A DNA stretch of 39,052 nt from an uncultured Roseateles sp. (GCA_946886855.1 CAMPJJ010000047.1:1-39052), one strand, 5' to 3'. Positions 10,786 to 19,735 are shown, counted from the stretch's first letter. The notes: generated from the sequence alone by a model not told the origin. Made by a program: numbers and translations.

Positions 10786-10889
10786 GGGTGATGCGTACGG
10801 ATGATGCGTACGGGGGATGCGTACGGGTGAAGCAGCCGGGTGAAGCAGCCGGGTGAAGCAGCCGGGTGGAGCAGCCGGGCGACGCATCC
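10786..10889. repeat. 13-bp minisatellite, 8 units, intergenic
   Basis: Eight consecutive 13-bp units. The first three are variants of gggtgatgcgtac, the next three exact gggtgaagcagcc (10825-10863), then gggtggagcagcc and gggcgacgcatcc. The array begins 19 bp after the metalloprotease stop, and its gradient of two unit types suggests stepwise duplication. Confidence 0.92.
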
Positions 10890-10940
10890 CGGCAAAGGGT
10901 TCAGGCACCGGTTTGCCCGGTCGCCTGGCCGCTTATCCGG

Positions 10941-10983
10941 GTAGTGACTACTCCTCAAACGGGTTAATCTCCCGTCCTAGGAC
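10941..10983. promoter_or_regulatory. Two palindromes upstream of the GspE-like ATPase gene
   Basis: gtagtgactac (10941-10951, 5-1-5) and gtcctaggac (10974-10983, perfect) lie 38-80 bp before the start codon, with centres about 32 bp apart, near three helical turns. The AT-richer stretch aacgggttaatc lies between them. They look like operator or promoter elements; no regulator can be named. Confidence 0.35.
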
Positions 10984-11020
10984 TGCCTAGACACACAGAA
11001 TTTCCCGCGGAGACCGCCCG

Positions 11021-13558
11021 ATGACCGACCCGTCCGTGCCGCTTCAATGGCCTCAAGCCCAGCCGGGCAACGCCTCGGCTGAAGCGGCACCGCAGTTCGA
11101 ATGGCCCACCCCGCCCTTCGCCGCCTACCCCCGGCCGCGGCCGCAACGCGAGCCGCAAGCCTGCGAGATCATGGGACTGAACGGCAGTCGCACCGTCGGC
11201 AAGGTGATCCTGATGGTGCCGGCGGAGCGGCTGGCGCAGGTCGTCGTGCCGCCGGCGCGCAACGCGATGCCGCTGAAGTTCTCGCAGTTCAAGGGGCTCA
11301 AGCTGCTGCATGCGATCGAGGTCCCGCCGCGCGACCCGGCCGCGGCGAACGATGCGACCTCGCTGGACCAGCGCCCGCGCAGCGACTTCAAGCTGGTCTA
11401 CCAGGGCGGCGAGGAACAGAAGGGCACGACCATCGGCCACCACGAGACCGAGCTGGGCCTGTTCCTGTTCCCGCCGGTCAGCGACACCAGCGACTGGGTG
11501 CGCTGCATGTTCGTGCCGCGCGAGGTGCTGGTCAGCTTCGAGGTCGGCGAGCGCATCGGCGACCTGCTGGTCCGTCAGCAGGTGGTGACGCAGGCCCAGG
11601 TCGATGCCGTCGCCGACGAGCAGCGCGAGCTGCGCGACCGCCGCGTCGGCGACATCCTGGTGGCGACCCACATCGTCAGCGCCGAGCAGCTGATGCAGGC
11701 GATCGAGCAGCAGGCCAAGATGCCGATGGTGCGCATCGGCGAGGCGCTGCTGGCGCTGGACCTGGTCACCCAGGCGCAGCTGGACGAGGCGCTCGCGCAG
11801 CAGAAGCAGGACCGCTCGGTCCCGCTGGGCGAGCTGCTGGTGCGCAAGGGCATCGTGACGCGCGCGCAGCTGCAATCGGCGCTGGCCCGCAAGATGGGCT
11901 ATCCGCTGGTGGACGCCGACAACTTCGCGATCGAGCCGGACTCGGTGCGCAAGCTGCCGTTCTCGGTCGCCAAGCGGCTGGAGGTGCTGCCGCTGGTGCT
12001 GCGCGACGGGCGCCTGATCGTGGCGATGGAGGATCCCACCCGGCGCGACTGCATCGACGAGGTGGAGTTCATCACCCAGCTCAAGGTGGTGCCGGCGCTG
12101 GCGCGCCTGGGCTCGCTGACCTTCGCGATCCCCGGCGCCTACGAGCGCTTCGGCAGCCAGCCGGCCTCCGCCTTGAGCGGCGCGCTGCCGGCGCTGTCCA
12201 TGGACTTCGAGCTCGACAGCTCCGACAAGCTGATCGAGACGCTCGAGCGCGAGGGCCAGGAGCAGTCCGCCCGCGAGACCGCGCGCGAGGAGGAGAAGGA
12301 CCGGCAGATCGAGCAGAGCGACAACTCGCTGGTGCGGCTGATCAACACGATGATCATCGACGCGCACAACCAGAACGTGTCGGACATCCACATCGAGACC
12401 TATCCCGGCAAGGAGAAGGTCAAGATCCGCTTCCGCAAGGACGGCGTGCTGCAGCCCCACCTGGAGCTGCCGCACACCTACCGCAGCGCGATGATCGCGC
12501 GCATCAAGATCATGTGCGACCTCGACATCTCCGAGCGCCGCAAGCCGCAGGACGGCAAGATCAACTTCGCGAAGTTCTCGGAACGCCACAAGATCGAGCT
12601 GCGGGTCGCGACCATCCCGACCAACAACGGGCTCGAGGACGTGGTGATGCGGATCCTGGCCTCGGCCAAGCCGATCCCGATGGAGAAGCTGGGCTTCTCG
12701 ACGCGCAACCTGCGCGAGCTGAAGGCGGCGTCCGAGCGGCCCTACGGCATGGTGTTGTGCGTCGGCCCGACGGGTTCGGGCAAGACGACGACGCTGCACT
12801 CGGTGCTGGCCAACATCAACAAGCCCGAACGCAAGATCTGGACGGCCGAGGATCCGGTGGAAATCACGCAGACCGGACTGCGTCAGGTGCAGGTCAACCC
12901 CAAGATCGACTGGACTTTCGCGAAGGCGCTGCGCGCCTTCCTGCGCGCGGACCCGGACGTGATCATGGTCGGCGAGATCCGCGACGAGGAAACCGCGGAG
13001 ATCGCCGTCGAAGCCTCGCTGACGGGTCACCTGGTGCTCTCCACGCTGCACACCAACAGCGCGCCGGAAACGGTCACGCGGCTGCTGGACATGGGCATGG
13101 ACCCGTTCAACTTCGCCGACTCGCTGCTGGCGGTGCTGGCGCAGCGACTGGTGCGCCGCATCTGCCCGTCGTGCCGCACGTCCGAGCCGATGTCCGATGC
13201 CACGCTCAACGAGCTGCTCGACGACTACCTGCACGTGTTCTCGGCCGAGAACCGGCCGGACCGCGAGAAGGTCCTCGCCGAATGGAAGGGCCAGCACGGT
13301 CAGCCCAACCTGCTGCAGTACCACGCGCCGGGCTGCGACAAGTGCGACAACACCGGCTTCAAGGGCCGTGCCGGCCTGCATGAACTGCTCATCGTCACCC
13401 GGCCCATCCGCCGGCTCATCCAGACCGGCGGGCGGGCGGAGGAACTCATGCACCTGGCGATGTCCGAAGGCATGACGACGCTGCGCCAGGACGGCATCGC
13501 GAAGGTGCTGCAGGGCGTGACGACGCTGGGCGAGGTCCGCTCGACCAGCAACCAGTAG
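11021..13558 (+). CDS. GspE/PilB-type secretion/pilus assembly ATPase with four MshEN-like repeats
   Basis: A cytoplasmic hexameric ATPase of the type II secretion/type IV pilus class, 845 aa, longer than PilB or GspE (about 500-570). After about 170 N-terminal residues of unrecognised type come four repeats with an exact 30-residue period (starting at 178, 208, 238 and 268), each R/P-x-G-[DE]-x-L then [VI]-[VS/T]-x-x-Q-[LV], resembling the c-di-GMP-binding MshEN fold. The motor holds Walker A GPTGSGKTTT (Lys588), the Asp-box/Walker B DVIMVGEIRD, the HLVLSTLHTN His box, and a CPSC...CDKC zinc tetrad. GGAG ends 8 nt before ATG 11021. No GspF/PilC, pilin or secretin gene adjoins it, so the machine it drives is unknown. 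Confidence 0.9.
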   Translation: MTDPSVPLQWPQAQPGNASAEAAPQFEWPTPPFAAYPRPRPQREPQACEIMGLNGSRTVGKVILMVPAERLAQVVVPPARNAMPLKFSQFKGLKLLHAIEVPPRDPAAANDATSLDQRPRSDFKLVYQGGEEQKGTTIGHHETELGLFLFPPVSDTSDWVRCMFVPREVLVSFEVGERIGDLLVRQQVVTQAQVDAVADEQRELRDRRVGDILVATHIVSAEQLMQAIEQQAKMPMVRIGEALLALDLVTQAQLDEALAQQKQDRSVPLGELLVRKGIVTRAQLQSALARKMGYPLVDADNFAIEPDSVRKLPFSVAKRLEVLPLVLRDGRLIVAMEDPTRRDCIDEVEFITQLKVVPALARLGSLTFAIPGAYERFGSQPASALSGALPALSMDFELDSSDKLIETLEREGQEQSARETAREEEKDRQIEQSDNSLVRLINTMIIDAHNQNVSDIHIETYPGKEKVKIRFRKDGVLQPHLELPHTYRSAMIARIKIMCDLDISERRKPQDGKINFAKFSERHKIELRVATIPTNNGLEDVVMRILASAKPIPMEKLGFSTRNLRELKAASERPYGMVLCVGPTGSGKTTTLHSVLANINKPERKIWTAEDPVEITQTGLRQVQVNPKIDWTFAKALRAFLRADPDVIMVGEIRDEETAEIAVEASLTGHLVLSTLHTNSAPETVTRLLDMGMDPFNFADSLLAVLAQRLVRRICPSCRTSEPMSDATLNELLDDYLHVFSAENRPDREKVLAEWKGQHGQPNLLQYHAPGCDKCDNTGFKGRAGLHELLIVTRPIRRLIQTGGRAEELMHLAMSEGMTTLRQDGIAKVLQGVTTLGEVRSTSNQ

Positions 13559-13577
13559 CGGGCCCGACACGGCCCAG

Positions 13578-13640
13578 CCGGCTTACTTCGCTTACCCGGC
13601 CTACCCGGTTTGCTCGGCTTACCCGGCTTACCGGGCCTAG
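13578..13640. repeat. 9-bp tandem repeat, about 7 units
   Basis: Degenerate units of ccggcttac fill the gap after the ATPase stop (ccggcttac at 13578 and 13623, with variants between and after). The last unit supplies the TAG stop of the convergent minus-strand gene. No hairpin terminator is seen between the two genes. Confidence 0.75.
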
Positions 13641-13891
13641 CCGGCCATCAGGTCGTGGTCGCGCAGCATCACCGGCTCGCGCGAACCGCCGGCGACACGT
13701 CGCCGGACGATCCCTTCGAGCTCCTCCGTGTGCGCCTCGAAGGTCTGGAGCGGGTCATCGTTCGTGCCGTGCGGGCTGTAGCGATAGTGCAGCGACTCAC
13801 GCCGCACGGTGGCCCCGATGAACTGCTCACCCACGAGCACCCAGAACCGGACGGATCCCGAGCCCAGGTCGTAGAAAGCGGCTGGCTTCAC
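13637..13891 (-). CDS. Small conserved hypothetical protein, possibly DUF1488-like
   Basis: An 84-aa protein starting at GTG 13891. The choice is fixed by AGGAG (plus-strand ctcct at 13897-13901) 5 nt upstream; longer ATG starts have no such site. It begins VKPAAFYDLGSGSVRFWVLVGEQF and ends EPVMLRDHDLMAG. The V-R-F-W near the N-terminus and a mid-protein charged helix recall the DUF1488 family of small proteobacterial proteins, but I am not certain. Function unknown. It follows the hydrolase gene on the same strand after 138 bp. Confidence 0.68.
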   Translation of the reverse strand: MKPAAFYDLGSGSVRFWVLVGEQFIGATVRRESLHYRYSPHGTNDDPLQTFEAHTEELEGIVRRRVAGGSREPVMLRDHDLMAG

Positions 13892-14029
13892 AAGATCTCC
13901 TGACGCCGTTGCGGCGTCGCCGCGGCATCGTTGCGGCGCCGGAGTGGCGCCGTGGAAGACCAGCCTGCGCGTGTTCGTCCCCAGCGTCTGTGCACCGGCC
14001 CACACAGGCCTGCCCGGCCCCGGGCGGGC

Positions 14030-15511
14030 TCAGGCCGCGACGGCCTGGCTGTCCGCGGCCTTGAGCTGCTGCACCAGGGCGACGTACTCGCTCATGGCCT
14101 GCTCCCGCGGCCGGCCCTTGAGGGCCGCCCAGGCGTCGTACTTCGCCCGTCCCACCACGTCCAGCACGCCCGGCCGCTCGCCGTTGGCGTCGCCGAGACT
14201 GCCCTGCTTGTACAGGGCGTACAGCCGCAGCAGACTAGCTTCCTCGGGTGCGCGAGCGAGCGTCCGGGACAGCGCGGCGGCGGCCTCGAAGGCCGCCTCG
14301 GCCGGGCTGGGGCCATCGGGCACGGGCTCGCCGCCGAAGTGCGCGTCCTCCAGCGCGGGATCGTCCGGGAACCATCGCGCCTCGATCAGCCGCCCCTGAT
14401 GCAGGCTGATCGCCAGCACGCCTTGCGAAGCCAGCGTGCCGGACTTCAGCATCGCCGGCAGCACCGCCATGCCGGCATTGAGCACCGGCGTGCCGAACGC
14501 GGTGAAGGTCAGCCCCTCGCCCGCCCAGGCCTGCAGGCGCGCCAGGCCCTTGCCGCCACGGAAGATGCCGGTGCTGCGGTTGTGGCCCGGCTGGTACCAG
14601 GTGAAGTCGGGGATGCCGCGCTCGTACAAGGCGGCGAAATCGGCGCGCGCCAGGTCCGCGCACGCCGCCGCCAGCAGCGCGTCGATCGCCTCGGCGCTCA
14701 TGCGCGGATCGTCGTGGCTCACGCCCAGGCCGGCGTCGCTGGCGCCGAAGAACTCCAGGGTGCGCTGCGCGACGATCTCCTTGTCGTTGTCCACGCAGAT
14801 CAGGTGATAGCTGTTCTCCAGGATCACCATGCGCGCCTGGCCGGCGCGCTTGCCGGCGCCGATGTGCTCGACCAGGAAGTTGGCGGAGCGGACGCTGGTC
14901 AACTCGTCCTCGCGCGCATGGATCACCAGCGTGGGACAGGGAATGCGGGTCAGGTCTTTCCGGACGAAGCGGCGCAGGCGATCCACCTCACGGATGCAGG
15001 CCAGCGGAACCCAGCTGTAGGCGAAGGCATCGCCGCGCTCGAACTTGGCGCGCACGATGGCGCGCAGCTGATCGTTCTTGATGCCGTACGGGTCCTCCTC
15101 GTCCACGCGCATCCGGTCCGTCACGCCCGGCACCAGGTACAGCAGGTGACGCAGCCCGCGATACCACGGCGTGGACCAGCCATCGATGAAGACCGGCGGC
15201 GCGAGCGCGACCAGGCGTCCCTTGTCGTGCCGTTCGCGCTTGCAGGTCTCGATGGCCAGCAGCGAGCCCATGCACATGCCCATCACGTGGAGCACCTCGT
15301 GCTGGTCGACGATCTCGCGGTACTTCGCCCGGACGGCCTCCAGCCAGTCCTCGGCGCGCACGCCGAGCAGGTCGGACGGCTGGCCGCCATGCCCCGGCAG
15401 CGTGATCGAGTAGGTCACGAAGCCCGCGTTCTTCAGACGCTTGTGCATGGAGCCGAGGTCGTACTGCGTGCCGCCCAGCCCGTGGATCAGGAAGACGGCG
15501 GGCTCAGCCAT
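14030..15511 (-). CDS. Alpha/beta-hydrolase - SnoaL-like - acyl-CoA-binding (ACBP) fusion protein
   Basis: A 493-aa protein with three parts. Residues 1-262 are an alpha/beta-hydrolase: HGLGGT oxyanion segment (10-15), nucleophile elbow G-M-C-M-G with Cys80 in place of the usual Ser, then Asp202 (HAREDELTS) and His236 (NSYHLICVD) completing a triad. Residues about 272-392 resemble a SnoaL/NTF2-like fold. Residues about 405-485 are an acyl-CoA-binding domain with its hallmarks YALYKQGSLGD (431-441), ERPGVLD (445-451) and KYDAWAALKG (457-466). Together they suggest hydrolysis or transfer of an acyl-CoA-derived substrate in the cytoplasm; the real substrate is unknown. The start overlaps the MASE1 gene by 8 bp, implying one operon. 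The sequence shows no signal peptide. Confidence 0.88.
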   Translation of the reverse strand: MAEPAVFLIHGLGGTQYDLGSMHKRLKNAGFVTYSITLPGHGGQPSDLLGVRAEDWLEAVRAKYREIVDQHEVLHVMGMCMGSLLAIETCKRERHDKGRLVALAPPVFIDGWSTPWYRGLRHLLYLVPGVTDRMRVDEEDPYGIKNDQLRAIVRAKFERGDAFAYSWVPLACIREVDRLRRFVRKDLTRIPCPTLVIHAREDELTSVRSANFLVEHIGAGKRAGQARMVILENSYHLICVDNDKEIVAQRTLEFFGASDAGLGVSHDDPRMSAEAIDALLAAACADLARADFAALYERGIPDFTWYQPGHNRSTGIFRGGKGLARLQAWAGEGLTFTAFGTPVLNAGMAVLPAMLKSGTLASQGVLAISLHQGRLIEARWFPDDPALEDAHFGGEPVPDGPSPAEAAFEAAAALSRTLARAPEEASLLRLYALYKQGSLGDANGERPGVLDVVGRAKYDAWAALKGRPREQAMSEYVALVQQLKAADSQAVAA

Positions 15512-16790
15512 GCGTCGTCTCCCCGGCGTTGTCCCGGGCCGCCAGGCGCAGCAGCGCCACCACCTGCTCGACCCGGCCGTCGCCGCCGTGCACGGCGGCC
15601 AGGCGCTCGTGCACGCGCTGCACCTGCCCGCCCGGCAGGCGCAGCGTGTAGGCCTGCTCGCTGGAGGCGCGCGCGCCCTGCGCCACCGCCTGCCAGGTCG
15701 CTTCCACCAGACCGCGCTCCGAGGGGTCGATCAGGTCCAGCCAATCGTGGATGCCGGCGGCGGCCGACGCCACGCGGCCCAGCACCTGCTCGGCCCCAGC
15801 CCCCCAGGTCGCCCGGCCGGTGGCGGCGTCGTACTCGACGCTGGCCACGCCCACGGCCCGCAGCGTGCGCTCATAGCGCAGGTGCCACTCGTCGGCGCGG
15901 GCCAGGGCGGCGCGGCGCCCCTCGGCCAACGCGCGGGTCACCAGCAGCACGACCGCCCAGGCCATCACGAAGCCTTGCACCTCGACCACGGCCTCGCCAC
16001 GGAAGCCTTCATGGAACGCGAACGGCCCGGCACCCTGCGCCGTGCGTCCGATGATCAGCAAGGCGCCGAGCAGCGTGGCCAGCGTGCCGCCGCGAGCGCC
16101 CCACAACAGCGACGCCACCAGCAGGAAAGGCATCGGCACGTAGGCCAAGGTCGCCGCGACATCGCCCCAACGCTGGGCGGCCTGGTGCGAGAACACCAGC
16201 AGCACGGCGATGATGAAGCCGGCGAAGGCCACCGCCCCGCCCAGGAACGGCGCCATCGGCAGACCGCCGGAGCGCCTGATCCGGAAGCCCTGGAAGGCGG
16301 TGGCCAGCGGTGCGACCAGCAACAGACCGACGACCGTCGACAGCGCCCACGCGCGCCACTCGACACCGAGGTCCACGTCCGGACGTTGCCAGCCCCACAG
16401 CAAGGTCGCCAGCGTGGCCCCGATCAGCGACGCCACCCCGGCGCCGGCCATCATCAGCGCCGCTCCGCGAGGCGTCTGCGGCGCGTGTCGGCCGAGCGTC
16501 GCGATCCAGGCGCCCAGCGCCATGCTCGACACCTCGATGCCGGCGAACGCCAGGGCCGGACCGACACCGAGCCCGTGATCCACCACGCCCCAGACGGTCG
16601 CGGCCACGGCGGCACCCGCGAGGAGCGCCGGCCAGGCCCAGCGCGCGGCGACCAGCAGCGCGGCGAAGGTGATGCCACTGCTCAGCCAGACCGGCGTGGT
16701 CTGCGTCGTGGCATGGGCCATCGACCGCGACAGCAGTGCCGCCGCCAACCACAGGACGGCCACCAGGACGGCCTTCGTCAGATGTCGCAT
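15504..16790 (-). CDS. MASE1-PAS membrane sensor protein without output domain
   Basis: A 428-aa inner-membrane protein. About eight hydrophobic segments from 7 to 290, including TTPVWLSSGITFAALLVAARW, match the MASE1 sensor domain usually found before kinases or GGDEF proteins. A short helix (288-305) leads to one PAS/PAC unit at about 305-416, with W-x-x-R-Y-E-R-T-L and a late H-E-R-L-A-A-V strand. No histidine kinase, GGDEF, EAL or HTH follows: the protein ends 12 residues after the PAS. Its stop overlaps the hydrolase start by 8 bp. GAGGGAG lies 5-11 nt before ATG 16790, a good ribosome site. It may signal to a partner protein or be a remnant of a longer sensor; I see no debris of a lost output domain, because the next gene begins at once. 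Confidence 0.85.
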   Translation of the reverse strand: MRHLTKAVLVAVLWLAAALLSRSMAHATTQTTPVWLSSGITFAALLVAARWAWPALLAGAAVAATVWGVVDHGLGVGPALAFAGIEVSSMALGAWIATLGRHAPQTPRGAALMMAGAGVASLIGATLATLLWGWQRPDVDLGVEWRAWALSTVVGLLLVAPLATAFQGFRIRRSGGLPMAPFLGGAVAFAGFIIAVLLVFSHQAAQRWGDVAATLAYVPMPFLLVASLLWGARGGTLATLLGALLIIGRTAQGAGPFAFHEGFRGEAVVEVQGFVMAWAVVLLVTRALAEGRRAALARADEWHLRYERTLRAVGVASVEYDAATGRATWGAGAEQVLGRVASAAAGIHDWLDLIDPSERGLVEATWQAVAQGARASSEQAYTLRLPGGQVQRVHERLAAVHGGDGRVEQVVALLRLAARDNAGETTHG

Positions 16791-16819
16791 CGTTGCTCCC
16801 TCATGCCAGGTCGCGGATC

Positions 16820-16849
16820 AGGATAGCTTGAGGATTTGCGCCCGGGCAA
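16820..16849 (-). promoter_or_regulatory. Possible sigma-70 promoter for the MASE1-hydrolase operon
   Basis: On the minus strand TTGCCC (16849-16844) and TATCCT (16825-16820) are 18 bp apart, 4/6 matches each to the -35 and -10 consensus, 30 bp before the start codon. Weak but well placed. Confidence 0.3.
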
Positions 16850-17181
16850 GCCGATCAGGGGACGCTGACATCGTGATCATTTTTATCAGATTAACCTCGC
16901 ACATCACGCTTCTGAAGGCGAACTGAAGAGGCGTCAAAGCACGAGCGGCCTGCTGGGGGATACGGCGTCAGTGGGACGTCAGGATGGACGTCATGCCGAC
17001 GTTTCCGGCGTTTCCGCACCGTCGAAGCCACCTCGATTCGTGAACCGCCTCACGGGCCTCCTTCTGAAGCGCGAGTTTCAAAATAAATCAAATCGAAATT
17101 TCAACTTGCCTTTTTATCATTTACGCGGTGTTTCAAGATGCCCGCGCCGACCGGTTCGAGCGCCTCTTCGAAGGAGATCCC
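16850..17181. other. Divergent intergenic region before the chemoreceptor gene
   Basis: With the stretch above it makes a 391-bp gap between divergent genes. It holds two AT-rich islands, about 16873-16895 (atcatttttatcagattaac) and 17078-17130 (caaaataaatcaaatcgaaa and onward), unlike the surrounding GC-rich DNA. The second lies 50-105 bp before the chemoreceptor ATG and probably contains its promoter, but I cannot assign clear -35/-10 or FliA elements. No convincing gene is present. Confidence 0.5.
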
Positions 17182-18750
17182 ATGAATCGTGTAACGATCA
17201 AGTTCCGACTGGTTGCCGGCTTTGGCTTGCTGGCGGCAGCGGTCCTCACGGTGGCCGCCTTGGCGGTCGTTTCGCTGGACCGCGCACAGAGCCGGCTCAC
17301 CGGTTATGTCCACGGCGTCGCGCAGCGGGCGACGGTCGCGAGTGAATTCCGAGCGGCGGTGGATCGACGGGCGCTGGCCGTCCGCAACATGGCCCTGTCG
17401 TCGACATCGACGCGCCAGGCGGAATTCGGACGCGACGCGCGAGCCGCCCATGGCGAGGCTGAGGAGCGGCTGTCCGTCCTCGAACGGCTGGCCGCACCAG
17501 GCTCCGATGCATCGGCGCATGCGCAGGCGCTGATCCAGGAGATGCGTCGCGTGGAGAACGCCTACGGGCCGCTCGCCCAGCGCATCGTCGCGGATCTCGA
17601 GTCGGGTCGGCGCGAAGCGGGTCTGGCCGCTCTGGAAGACCAATGCCTCCCGCTGCTGGGCGCGCTGGAGGCGGTGGTCGCCGACTACCAGCGCTACACG
17701 GCCCAGCGCAGCGAGGCCACGGTGCGCGGCGCCCTCGAGGACAACAACGCGCAGCGCCTGCTCCTCCTGGGCGTGGGCGCCGCGGCGCTCGCGCTAGCCG
17801 TCGCGGCGGCCTATGCCGTCTCCCGATCCATCATCACGCCGATCCACCGCGCGGTCCACCTGGCCGAGTCGGTGGCGGACGGCGATCTGTCCCTGCGCCT
17901 GGCCGTGGACGGCAAGGACGAGGTGTCGCAGCTGCTGCGCGCGCTGACCCGCATGAACGGCAACCTGGGCGACATCGTCCGCACCGTGCGGGGAGGCAGC
18001 GACTCCATCGCCGCGGGCAGCGGTCAGATCGCGGTCGGCAACGCGGACCTGAGTTCCCGCACCGAGCGCCAGGCCGGTGCGCTGCAGGAGACCGCGGCCA
18101 CCATGCGCGAACTCAGCCGGATGGTGGCGCGCAATGCCGAGCATGCGGACGCCGCCAGGGGGCTTACCCAGGAGGCGGCCTCCGCCGTGGCGGGCGGCGA
18201 TCAGGCGGTCGGCCAGGTGGCCCAGGCCATGGACGCGATCCGGTCCAGTTCGGAGCGCATCATGGCGATCACCGGCGTCATCGACGGCATCGCCTTCCAG
18301 ACCAACCTGCTGGCGCTCAACGCCGCCGTGGAGGCGGCCCGGGCGGGCGAGCAGGGCCGCGGATTCGCGGTCGTCGCCGCGGAGGTCCGCGGCCTGGCCC
18401 GCCGCTGCGCCGAAGCAGCCAAGGAGATCTCCACGCTCATCCGGGACAGCGCCGAGCAGGTGCGCGACGGCGCCGACCGCGTCGATGCGGCGGGGGCGGC
18501 CATGCGCGGCGTCGTCACCTCGATCGGCAAGGTGTCGGCACTCGTCGACGAGATCGCGGACGACAGCCGGCGCCAGAGCGCCGGCGTCTCGCAGGTCGGC
18601 GCCGCGGTGGCCAGCATCGACGACGTCACGCAGCAGAACGTGGCCCTCGTCGAGGAAAGCGCCGCCGCTTCGGAAAGCCTGAGCGCGCAGGCGCGCGCCC
18701 TGAACGAGATCGTCGCGAAGTTCCAGTTGCCCGCCCTCGGCGCGGTCTGA
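17182..18750 (+). CDS. Methyl-accepting chemotaxis protein
   Basis: A 522-aa class of chemoreceptor that signals to CheA/CheW. Membrane helices at about 10-31 and 192-213 flank a mostly helical periplasmic domain of about 160 residues, the four-helix-bundle type. A HAMP domain follows (about 214-266), then the cytoplasmic coiled coil whose hairpin tip [35 protein letters not shown] (369-403) is diagnostic; split here: the tip core is residues 378-395. The C-terminus ends LGAV, without a CheR/CheB tethering pentapeptide. I chose ATG 17182, because AAGGAG stands 6 nt upstream; the earlier Met at 17128 lacks one. The next gene follows after 19 bp. The ligand is unknown. Confidence 0.95.
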   Translation: MNRVTIKFRLVAGFGLLAAAVLTVAALAVVSLDRAQSRLTGYVHGVAQRATVASEFRAAVDRRALAVRNMALSSTSTRQAEFGRDARAAHGEAEERLSVLERLAAPGSDASAHAQALIQEMRRVENAYGPLAQRIVADLESGRREAGLAALEDQCLPLLGALEAVVADYQRYTAQRSEATVRGALEDNNAQRLLLLGVGAAALALAVAAAYAVSRSIITPIHRAVHLAESVADGDLSLRLAVDGKDEVSQLLRALTRMNGNLGDIVRTVRGGSDSIAAGSGQIAVGNADLSSRTERQAGALQETAATMRELSRMVARNAEHADAARGLTQEAASAVAGGDQAVGQVAQAMDAIRSSSERIMAITGVIDGIAFQTNLLALNAAVEAARAGEQGRGFAVVAAEVRGLARRCAEAAKEISTLIRDSAEQVRDGADRVDAAGAAMRGVVTSIGKVSALVDEIADDSRRQSAGVSQVGAAVASIDDVTQQNVALVEESAAASESLSAQARALNEIVAKFQLPALGAV

Positions 18751-18769
18751 CTCGCCCCAGGAATCAGCC

Positions 18770-19735
18770 ATGCCGTCCATCCTCATCGTCGACGACAACA
18801 TCCACCTGATCGCCCTGATGGGCAGGATGCTGGAACCGCTGGCGCACGTCGCCTTCGCCACCAGCGGCGAAGCGGCCTTGCGCCAGATGCGGACCTGCCG
18901 TCCGGACCTGGTCCTCCTGGACGAGGAGATGCCCGGCATGTCCGGCATCCGGGTCTGCGAGGCGATGCGGGACGATCCCTCGCTGGCCGCGATCCCGGTG
19001 ATGTTCGTCACCGGCCACGGCGGCGCGGAGGCGGAGGTGCGGGCGCTGACGACCGGCGCGGTCGACTTCATCGCGAAGCCGGTGCATGAGGCCGTCCTGC
19101 TGGCGCGCGTGCGCACGCAGCTCAGGCTCAAGAGCCTGTCGGATCAACTGCTGCGATCCGCCACGCTGGACGGGCTGACCGGCCTCACGAACCGCGGCGA
19201 ACTCGACCGCCGCCTGTCCCTGGAATGGGGTCGCGCCGCGCGCGCGGGCTCCACGCTGTCACTCGTGATGGTGGATGTCGATCACTTCAAGCGCTACAAC
19301 GACCACTACGGCCACCCTGCCGGCGATCGCTGCCTCCAGGCCGTCGCGCGGGTGATCGGGGACCAGGCCAGGCGGGCCACCGACCTGGCGGCGCGTTTCG
19401 GCGGCGAGGAGTTCGCCGTGCTGCTGCCAGAGACCTCGGCCACGCATGCGCAGGATGCGGCGGAACGCCTGCGGACCGAGGTCTCGGCGCTGAAGCTGCC
19501 CCACGCGATGTCGACGACCGGCGCCTGCGTGACGGTGAGCCTCGGCGTGGCGACCTGCCGCCCCCTGCCGGGCGCGACGGCGGACGGCGTGGGCCAGTTC
19601 ATCGAACTCGCGGATCGCGCGCTGTATGCGGCCAAGTCCCTGGGACGGAACCGGGTCTGCGTGTCCAAGGGCCATCCCGACTGCGCGGCGGACCCTGCCC
19701 CACCGTGCGGCACGGCGGCGGAGCTGCAGGCATGA
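18770..19735 (+). CDS. Response regulator with GGDEF output (diguanylate cyclase, PleD/WspR-like)
   Basis: A 321-aa regulator that, when phosphorylated, should make c-di-GMP. The receiver (about 1-118) has the acidic pair D8-D9, phospho-acceptor Asp51 (VLLDEEMPG), Thr81 and Lys105 (AKP). The GGDEF domain (about 130-305) carries the metal/substrate motif V-D-V-D-H-F-K-R-Y-N-D with both Asp, GGEEF at 211-215, and an inhibitory I-site R-x-x-D at 202-205, so catalysis and product inhibition both look intact. It lies between the chemoreceptor and the hybrid kinase, which starts within its stop codon (ATGA). The kinase is its probable phospho-donor, through the HPT domain. Confidence 0.95.
   Translation: MPSILIVDDNIHLIALMGRMLEPLAHVAFATSGEAALRQMRTCRPDLVLLDEEMPGMSGIRVCEAMRDDPSLAAIPVMFVTGHGGAEAEVRALTTGAVDFIAKPVHEAVLLARVRTQLRLKSLSDQLLRSATLDGLTGLTNRGELDRRLSLEWGRAARAGSTLSLVMVDVDHFKRYNDHYGHPAGDRCLQAVARVIGDQARRATDLAARFGGEEFAVLLPETSATHAQDAAERLRTEVSALKLPHAMSTTGACVTVSLGVATCRPLPGATADGVGQFIELADRALYAAKSLGRNRVCVSKGHPDCAADPAPPCGTAAELQA

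Noticed and set aside
19225..19731. Upstream extension of the hybrid kinase frame
   Set aside because: It is the +2 shadow of the response-regulator GGDEF gene; the ATGA junction at 19732 with GGAG upstream marks the real start.
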